A stretch of DNA of 64,000 nt from Salinibacter sp. 10B (GTDB lineage Bacteria; Bacteroidota; Rhodothermia; Rhodothermales; Salinibacteraceae): assembly GCF_002954405.1 (NCBI RefSeq), contig NZ_MQWC01000004.1, forward strand, positions 406,021-470,020, written 5' to 3'. This document shows, piece by piece, positions 58,188 through 64,000 of the stretch (its first letter is position 1; the number at the start of each line of letters is the position of its first letter). The position numbers were made by a program, and so were the translations under genes. The notes under the pieces were generated by a model. The model had not been told where the DNA came from. It was given only the letters and a program-made list of their open reading frames with translations, and did not search any database.

Positions 58188-59894
58188 CTACCGGATGGGA
58201 GGACGGCGGGTGTGATAGTCGGTCTCTTGCTGAAAAGAATGGGAAAGAGCCAGCGGCGCCTGGTCGTGATAAAGCGGCCCAATGAAACTGATGCTGCCCG
58301 GCTGTCGCCGCACGTCGGGGCCCTCCTCTACCGGCCGAAACGCATTGGGAACGCACACGCAGGGATGCCCAGTCAAATTGGTAATGCCGAGGGTGCCCCC
58401 CTGAAAACTGGGGCTCACAAGCACATCAAGATCGCTCATGAGCGTGTGCATCTTCTCCATGAGCCGCACACGGAGACGATTCATCTGAAGGAACTCAACG
58501 CTGGGAACGAAACGCGCCGTACGAAACACGTTCGGCCACGTATTCTGGCCTTGGCGCACAAGCTGATCGATGCCATCCGATCGGGTCAACTCATCAAAGG
58601 CCGTGGCGGCCTCCACCTCAAGGGTATTCAGCATAGCCCCCACGGGCAGATCCGTGGGAAGATCCACGGCCTGAAGGCGAACCCCCATGTCGCGCAAGAC
58701 CTTGAGGGTGCGTTGGTCCGCCGACTGGTTGTCGTACTCCTCTTCGAAGGCGGAGGCAACGTATCCAACGCGGAGCGAGGCCGGATCCACAGACGGATCG
58801 AAGGGAAACGGCATGTCGACCGAGGCCGGGTCGCTGGTGCCTGCCCCCCCGCGGATTGCGTCAAAAACGAGGGCAGTGTCGTGGGCCGAGCGAGCAATCG
58901 GCCCCAATTTGTCCATCGACCAGGAGAGCGCCATCGCTCCCTCTCGGCTCACGGCCCCAAAGGTGGGACGATGCCCCGTCACCCCGGTCCGTGTCGACGG
59001 AGAAACGATTGAGCCCAGCGTTTCCGACCCAATGGCAAAAGGCACACATCCTGCCGACACCGCAGCGGCCGGCCCCGCCGACGAGCCACTGGACCCCTGA
59101 TCGAGATTCCAGGGATTCTTGGTTGTGCCCCCAAACCACACGTCGCCCCATGCCAGCGCTCCCAGCGACAGCTTGGCTACGAGAACGGCCCCAGCCTCAT
59201 CTAGCTTTTCGATGACTGTGGCGGTTCCCTCCAGGCGCTGCTCCTGATACGGCGTCGCCCCCCACGTCGTCTTGTATCCCTCTACGGCCAAAAGGTCCTT
59301 TGCCCCGTACGGCACGCCATGCAACGGTCCGCGCCAAGTCCCCGAATCTAGCTCCTCATCGGCCGCACGGGCCGCCTCCAGGGCCCGTTCTTCCGTGTAG
59401 GTTACCACCGCATTAAGATCGGAATCGTACCGCCGCAGTCGTGCCAGCGCCAGCTCCGTAAGCTCCATACTCGTTACCTGTCGCGAGCGGAGCAACTGAG
59501 CAAGTTCGGCAATGGACGAAAAGGCCAGCCCCGCTTCAGTCTCCGGCCGCTCAACATCGGGAAGTGTGCCCGAGACCCCGTCTTCCTCCGCCTCTACCGA
59601 AGGAATCTCAGCTCCCCCGCGGCGTGGATCAAACGTAAATGCCGGCGCGCGCTCATTCGGAATGTCGTATTCACGAAGATCCTCGTATTGCGAACGGTGC
59701 TCATTGAGGTTTTCGACGATGAGTTCCCGCTCCTTATCGGTGAACGAGAGGCCCGCGATTGTCTCCGCGGCGGCAACGTGCTCGGTCGTCACGTTCTCTT
59801 CCTCAGACTCCGCTAGCTTTGTATAGAGAATACCGGGAAAAACGCCTGTAATTCCGAGGCTAGTACACGCTTCAACGAACTGGCGGCGGTCCAT
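58188..59894 (-). CDS. amidase (AmiA/GatA signature family) with Tat-like signal
   Basis: A 568-residue amidase-signature hydrolase. The Ser-cisSer-Lys triad is visible: the Lys in GAKDLLAVEG, Ser in DQGSSGSSAGPAAAVSAG, and the nucleophile Ser in SETLGSIVSPSTRTGVTGHR. The N-terminus MDRRQFVEACTSLGITGVFP contains a twin-arginine-like RRxF and a hydrophobic stretch, so export via Tat is possible. About 140 acidic residues follow before the catalytic domain. Substrate unknown; GatA function is unlikely because of the signal. It is divergent from the aldo/keto reductase. Confidence 0.9.
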   Translation of the reverse strand: MDRRQFVEACTSLGITGVFPGILYTKLAESEEENVTTEHVAAAETIAGLSFTDKERELIVENLNEHRSQYEDLREYDIPNERAPAFTFDPRRGGAEIPSVEAEEDGVSGTLPDVERPETEAGLAFSSIAELAQLLRSRQVTSMELTELALARLRRYDSDLNAVVTYTEERALEAARAADEELDSGTWRGPLHGVPYGAKDLLAVEGYKTTWGATPYQEQRLEGTATVIEKLDEAGAVLVAKLSLGALAWGDVWFGGTTKNPWNLDQGSSGSSAGPAAAVSAGCVPFAIGSETLGSIVSPSTRTGVTGHRPTFGAVSREGAMALSWSMDKLGPIARSAHDTALVFDAIRGGAGTSDPASVDMPFPFDPSVDPASLRVGYVASAFEEEYDNQSADQRTLKVLRDMGVRLQAVDLPTDLPVGAMLNTLEVEAATAFDELTRSDGIDQLVRQGQNTWPNVFRTARFVPSVEFLQMNRLRVRLMEKMHTLMSDLDVLVSPSFQGGTLGITNLTGHPCVCVPNAFRPVEEGPDVRRQPGSISFIGPLYHDQAPLALSHSFQQETDYHTRRPPIR

Positions 59895-60560
59895 AATCTG
59901 TCGATGTCGGGGTAAGTGGCTAGCAAAACACCCCTTGTGGGGGGACGAAAATGCGATGCTTCCGTGTCGGACGTAGCGACTGTTTTGATTTCAAACGTGG
60001 GCGTGCCTAACAGAACGGCTCATCTCTTCCTATTGAGCCGATTTCTATACGAGCCTGACGGGCACCACGAGCGCTGAGAGGTAGACTTCCTCAGTCGCAA
60101 AAACGGTTGCCATCAAAACAGTTGGTTTTCCCATGCAAGTTGGCCCCTTGCGATCCGTCAACCTCGAAGAGGAACAATAATCTCACAAAGGACACCCTCG
60201 ACAACTGCGTTCGTTTCGGGAGAGACAAAGACCGTCCGCCCCTCGCTAGTTTCTGCGCAGAGTGCACAAAAAACGCTCTCCGGCAATGATCGACGGACTG
60301 CCCGATCCCGTCGGGTCGTACGAAAAGTGATAGGCCGGCGTCCCCGTATCCATCGGCCGTTTAGGAAGCCAGGTTGCACTCGGCACCAAACCGGGTGCAA
60401 CCTACGTCCTTCTTCCTCAATATCATAGAGCCCCGAACGGGCCTACCTCGCGTCACCGCAACGGGACGGATTAACCCAACTGTACTGCCCGGAGTGTCTA
60501 CGGGCCCTGCGTCCTCAACTGTTCGACACACATTGCCTCGCCTCCAACACACAGCATACC
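59895..60560. other. long divergent intergenic region with several hairpins
   Basis: About 665 bases between the divergent amidase and aldo/keto reductase genes. I see three inverted repeats (CACCCCTTGTGGGG near 59930, CGGCTCATCTCTTCC and TATTGAGCCG at 60016-60040, and the 33-base one at 60371) but no gene, tRNA or promoter consensus. Confidence 0.4.
60371..60403. repeat. 33-base perfect-ended inverted repeat
   Basis: Thirteen-base arms AGGTTGCACTCGG and CCGGGTGCAACCT (one G-U pair) around a CACCAAA loop, 158 bases before the aldo/keto reductase start. No T-run follows on either strand, so it may be an operator or RNA structure. Confidence 0.6.
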
Positions 60561-61541
60561 ATGAAATATCGCCCTCTCGGCAGTACCGGCTGGAACGTCT
60601 CTGCCGTCAGCTTCGGCGCCTGGGCCATCGGCGGCAGTTGGGGCAGCGTGGATGATCACGAATCCCTCCAAGCCCTGAATACTGCCGTTGAGAACGGCGT
60701 CAACTTCTTCGACACCGCGGATGTCTACGGCGACGGACGGAGCGAGCAGTTGCTTGCTCAACTCTATCGCGACCACACCGATATCCACGTGGCCACCAAA
60801 GCCGGACGGCGTCTTGACCCACACACCGCAGAAGGCTACAATCGGGAGAATTTGACCGGCTTCATCGACCGCAGCCTCGAAAACCTGGACCGTGATGCGC
60901 TTGATCTCGTCCAGCTTCACTGTCCGCCAACGGAGGTGTACTACCAGCCCGAAGTGTTCGCCGTCCTCGACGACCTGAAGGCACAGGGCAAAATTAAACA
61001 CTATGGCGTGAGCGTGGAAAAGGTGGAGGAAGCCCTTAAAGCCATCGAGTACCCCGGCGTGGAAACCGTGCAGATCATCTTCAACATGTTTCGGCAGCGC
61101 CCCGCCCAGCTTTTCTTCGAGGAGGCTATGGCGCGGGACGTTGGGATTGTGGCACGGGTGCCTCTCGCCTCAGGACTGCTCACCGGCAAGTACGGAAGCG
61201 ATGCTACGTTTCCGGAAACCGACCACAGGCACTTTAACCGGAACGGCGAGGCGTTCGATGTTGGAGAGACCTTTGCCGGCGTAGACCTGCAGCAGGGCGT
61301 GGCCGCCGTCCGCAAGCTCAACGAAGTAAAGCCGAACGGCATGACGATGGCCCAATTCGCGTTGCGATGGATCCTGATGCACGACGCCGTGAGCTGTGCC
61401 ATTCCTGGCGCCAAGCGACCCGAACAGGCCGCCGAGAATGCTCAAGCCGCCGATCTCCCCCCCCTCTCCACCGAAACAATGAACGCAGTAGAAACCATCT
61501 ACGACGAATACATCCGCGAGAGCGTTCATCACCGGTGGTAG
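60561..61541 (+). CDS. aldo/keto reductase (oxidoreductase)
   Basis: A 326-residue AKR-family enzyme. MKYRPLGSTGWNVSAVSFGA, FFDTADVYGDGRSEQLLAQL (catalytic Asp and Tyr), TKAGRRLDPHTAEGYNRENL, DLVQLHCPPTEVYYQ (His), YGVSVEKVEEALKAIE and [13 protein letters not shown] are typical of the AKR group that oxidises or reduces sugars and short-chain carbonyls. A 162-base gap separates it from a strong inverted repeat, and 87 bases from xylulokinase, so a sugar-catabolic unit with xylB is possible but not proven. Confidence 0.95.
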   Translation: MKYRPLGSTGWNVSAVSFGAWAIGGSWGSVDDHESLQALNTAVENGVNFFDTADVYGDGRSEQLLAQLYRDHTDIHVATKAGRRLDPHTAEGYNRENLTGFIDRSLENLDRDALDLVQLHCPPTEVYYQPEVFAVLDDLKAQGKIKHYGVSVEKVEEALKAIEYPGVETVQIIFNMFRQRPAQLFFEEAMARDVGIVARVPLASGLLTGKYGSDATFPETDHRHFNRNGEAFDVGETFAGVDLQQGVAAVRKLNEVKPNGMTMAQFALRWILMHDAVSCAIPGAKRPEQAAENAQAADLPPLSTETMNAVETIYDEYIRESVHHRW

Positions 61542-61628
61542 TGGGCGCGTAGCCTTCCCCCCGAATACGATCTCTCGGCCAGCACGGCAGTTCCCACCAC
61601 CTTACTCCCTCACTTCCTCAGTGCAATT

Positions 61629-63137
61629 ATGCTCCTTGGCTACGACGTCGGCAGCTCCGCGATCAAAGCCGCCTTGCTCGATCCCGAGAGCGGAACGGTT
61701 GTGGCCTCCGCTCGCTCTCCCTCCGACACAGAGATGACGATGGAGACGCCCAATCCTGGATGGGCTGAACAACCGCCGTCTCGATGGTGGCGGCACATAC
61801 AGAATGCGACCGATGCCCTTCACCAAACCGCTGACCGCGACCTCGCGTCCGTATCTGCCATCGGGCTCACCTACCAAATGCACGGTCTCGTGTTGGTGGA
61901 CGACACCCATGAGGTGCTACGCCCCGCCATTATCTGGTGCGACAGCCGGGCCGTCGACATTGGCCGAGCGGCCTTCGAGGCGCTCGGCCAGGAGTGGTGC
62001 CTGCAGCACCTCCTCAACAGTCCAGGCAACTTCACGGCCTCCAAACTTGCCTGGGTGAAACGCAACGAGCCAGAGGTGTACAGCCGCATTCACAAGGCCA
62101 TGCTGCCAGGCGACTACGTGGCCCTTAAGCTGACAGGCGACGTCTGCACGACGCCCTCCGGCCTCTCCGAAGGAACGTTGTGGGACGTCACGAGCGACGC
62201 CCTGGCCACGGACCTGCTCGATCATTACGGCCTCGACCCGACCCTGTGGCCTACGGTGGTGCCTACATTCGCTGAGCAGGGCACCCTCTCTCGCGCTGCC
62301 GCCGACACGCTCGGCCTTTCCCCCGGCACCCCGGTCACATACCGCGCTGGCGACCAACCGAACAACGCGTTCTCCCTGAACGCCTTGGAGCCGGGTGATA
62401 TGGCCGCGACCGCGGGCACCTCCGGTGTCGTTTACGGCGTCGACGACACGCCACGATACGATGAGCAGTCGCGTGTAAACACATTCCTACACGTCAACCA
62501 TAAGCCGAACACGCAGCCGCGGTACGGCACCCTCATGTGCGTCAACGGTACCGGTATCTTGAACCGGTGGCTCCACGACAACATGGGCACTGAAGCCCCT
62601 CTCTCCTACGACGCCATGAACGAGGAAGCGGCCGAAGCCCCCCTAGGTGCCGAGGGCCTCTCGGTACTCCCCTTCGGCAATGGCGCTGAGCGCACACTCG
62701 ACAACCGCAGCCCGGGGGCCTCCATCCACGGTCTCAACTTCAACGTACACGACCGCACCCACCTGCTCCGGGCGTCCCAGGAAGGAATCGTGTTCGCCCT
62801 CCGCTACGGGATTGACATCATGTCGGAGATGGGGCTGCCGGTCGAGACCGTGCGTGCAGCGCACGCCAATATGTTCAGGAGCCCCGTCTTCCGCACGGCG
62901 TTCGCGACAATCACAGGCACAACCGTAGAGCTCATCCGAACGGATGGCGCTGAAGGCGCTGCCCGAGGCGCAGGCCTGGGGGCTGATGTGTTCGACACGC
63001 GAAGGGATGCCTTCGAAGGGCTCGAACGCATCTCGACAGTGGAGCCCAAAAGCGCACAAGTCGATGCGTACACGGATGCCTACGAGCGTTGGAAGTCTCG
63101 CCTGGATCACCAACTCACGCACCCACTGGAGACGTAA
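61629..63137 (+). CDS. xylB: xylulokinase (FGGY-family carbohydrate kinase)
   Basis: Phosphorylates D-xylulose to enter the pentose phosphate pathway. The 502 residues start MLLGYDVGSSAIKAALLDPE (ATP-binding strand), WAEQPPSRWWRHIQNATDAL, TYQMHGLVLVDDTHEVLRPA, IIWCDSRAVDIGRAAFEALG, and TAGTSGVVYGV, AARGAGLGADVF in the C-terminal lobe. The QMHGLVLVD and IIWCDSRA region is the substrate site of XylB-type enzymes. Other FGGY substrates cannot be fully ruled out. xylA is not in the window. Confidence 0.92.
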   Translation: MLLGYDVGSSAIKAALLDPESGTVVASARSPSDTEMTMETPNPGWAEQPPSRWWRHIQNATDALHQTADRDLASVSAIGLTYQMHGLVLVDDTHEVLRPAIIWCDSRAVDIGRAAFEALGQEWCLQHLLNSPGNFTASKLAWVKRNEPEVYSRIHKAMLPGDYVALKLTGDVCTTPSGLSEGTLWDVTSDALATDLLDHYGLDPTLWPTVVPTFAEQGTLSRAAADTLGLSPGTPVTYRAGDQPNNAFSLNALEPGDMAATAGTSGVVYGVDDTPRYDEQSRVNTFLHVNHKPNTQPRYGTLMCVNGTGILNRWLHDNMGTEAPLSYDAMNEEAAEAPLGAEGLSVLPFGNGAERTLDNRSPGASIHGLNFNVHDRTHLLRASQEGIVFALRYGIDIMSEMGLPVETVRAAHANMFRSPVFRTAFATITGTTVELIRTDGAEGAARGAGLGADVFDTRRDAFEGLERISTVEPKSAQVDAYTDAYERWKSRLDHQLTHPLET

Positions 63138-63354
63138 CGGTCTTCCTTTTCAGCTCCTGGAGGGAGTCCCCCGTTCTGTCCTACATTTTGAGAATAGGGG
63201 CTCCTCTTCGCTGTGCATGTGGAAAATCTCAACCGCAATTTCGTGCCCCAATCGCTGGCATTTGCCCCGACGCACCCCCACTTTGTGATCCTGTTCACGT
63301 AGTTGTCCATCCCCGGAGGTGCTCCTCGTTCTCGTGACCGCCGACTCGGCCCCG

Positions 63355-64000
63355 ATGCGTCTTGCCGTCTTTGCCTCCGGTGGAGGCACCAATTTCCAGG
63401 CCATCCTGGACGCCATCGCCGATGGTGACCTCCCGGCCCATCCCGCCTGCTGTGTAAGCAATACTCCGGAGGCGGGCGCACTGGAGCGTGCGGCACGCCA
63501 CGACGTGCCAACGGCCGTTGTCAACCCATCCGACCACGCCGACGCCGCTTCCTTTGGCAATGCCTTGCTGGACGTGTTGGCCCGGCACGAGGTGTCGTTT
63601 ATTGCCCTGGCCGGATATATGCTCAAGATTCCGCCGAACGTCGTGGACGCGTACCGAGGCCGCATGACAAACGTACATCCAGCCCTTCTTCCTGCCTTTG
63701 GCGGCAAGGGGATGTACGGGATGCACGTGCACGAGGCTGTCCTTGAGTATGGGACCCATTGGAGCGGTGCCACCGTCCACCTTGTCGATGAGGAGTACGA
63801 CCACGGCCCTGTGGTCCTGCAAGAGCCCGTGCCAGTGTACGCCGATGATACCCCTGAACGGCTTGCCGAACGCGTGAAAACTGTCGAGCATCGAATATAT
63901 CCCGAAGCCCTCCGGCTTTTCGCACAGGATCGGGTCCACTTCGACGGTCGTACGGTTCGGCTTGACAACTACGATTCGCCTGTGTCGCTCTCTCGCCCCC
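63355..64000 (+). CDS. purN: phosphoribosylglycinamide formyltransferase, cut by window edge
   Basis: Third step of purine biosynthesis: transfers a formyl group from 10-formyltetrahydrofolate to GAR. Reading from the ATG at 63355 gives about 215 residues to the edge: MRLAVFASGGGTNFQAILDA, CVSNTPEAGALERAA, FIALAGYMLKIP, NVHPALLPAFGGKGMYGMHV (N and H of the active site) and GATVHLVDEEYDHGPVV (catalytic Asp). At this length the gene is nearly complete. A GTG at 63334 in frame is an alternative start. purH is likely downstream but not visible. Confidence 0.95.
   Translation, partial: MRLAVFASGGGTNFQAILDAIADGDLPAHPACCVSNTPEAGALERAARHDVPTAVVNPSDHADAASFGNALLDVLARHEVSFIALAGYMLKIPPNVVDAYRGRMTNVHPALLPAFGGKGMYGMHVHEAVLEYGTHWSGATVHLVDEEYDHGPVVLQEPVPVYADDTPERLAERVKTVEHRIYPEALRLFAQDRVHFDGRTVRLDNYDSPVSLSRP

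Overview
The window looks like a stretch of chromosome from a moderately GC-rich (about 60 % by eye), salt-adapted member of the Bacteroidota/Rhodothermota, most like the Salinibacter and relatives group. The reasons are inference from content: strongly acidic proteins with Asp/Glu-rich tails, a Cytophagia/Salinibacter-type GroES paralogue, a BtuG-like vitamin B12 lipoprotein beside a TonB receptor, and housekeeping genes scattered as short transcription units. I see no insertion sequence, prophage, CRISPR array or rRNA. There is one tRNA, tRNA-Asp(GTC), and one clear riboswitch, for cobalamin.

Left part (1-20 kb). A 3-methyladenine DNA glycosylase runs off the left edge. It is followed by a DUF4097-type protein, a thiolase, a CPBP membrane protease-like protein, a DUF255 thioredoxin-fold protein with a type 2 glycerate kinase, and dnaA. 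Then come a TerB-like protein with hisI, yidD, a VWA protein, a small membrane protein divergent from an ECF sigma factor and its overlapping putative anti-sigma gene, an orphan TakP-like TRAP binding protein, a small outer-membrane-type protein, a uracil-DNA-glycosylase-fold protein, aroA and an orphan ParA.

Middle part (20-43 kb). thiE converges on a hemA-hemC-hemD run for early tetrapyrrole synthesis. Next are two tandem-domain universal stress proteins, a stand-alone MprF-type flippase domain, a small acidic protein with a strong terminator, an MFS transporter, a large bifunctional penicillin-binding protein with an unusual insertion, and a sirtuin closely followed by a UvrD-like helicase. 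tRNA-Asp, an aldo/keto reductase, a GT2 glycosyltransferase and gyrB follow.

Right part (43-64 kb). After a MarR regulator and a sensor kinase with a predicted extracytoplasmic OB-fold sensor comes the most coherent system in the window. It consists of a cobalamin riboswitch, a terminator hairpin that abuts the start codon, a BtuB-type TonB receptor, a BtuG-like lipoprotein and a small BFD-type iron-sulfur protein. A BtuF-like cobalamin-binding protein lies about 7.5 kb further on. The rest is a PIG-L deacetylase, a PhoR-like kinase, 6-phosphogluconolactonase, a 30-residue membrane peptide, a GroES paralogue, a DedA protein, ispF/ispD, queA, a signal-bearing amidase, an aldo/keto reductase with xylulokinase, and purN running off the right edge.

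Functions were assigned by recognising motifs and family patterns by eye; no database search was run. Start codons were often moved inward from the longest open frame to where the family similarity or signal peptide begins.
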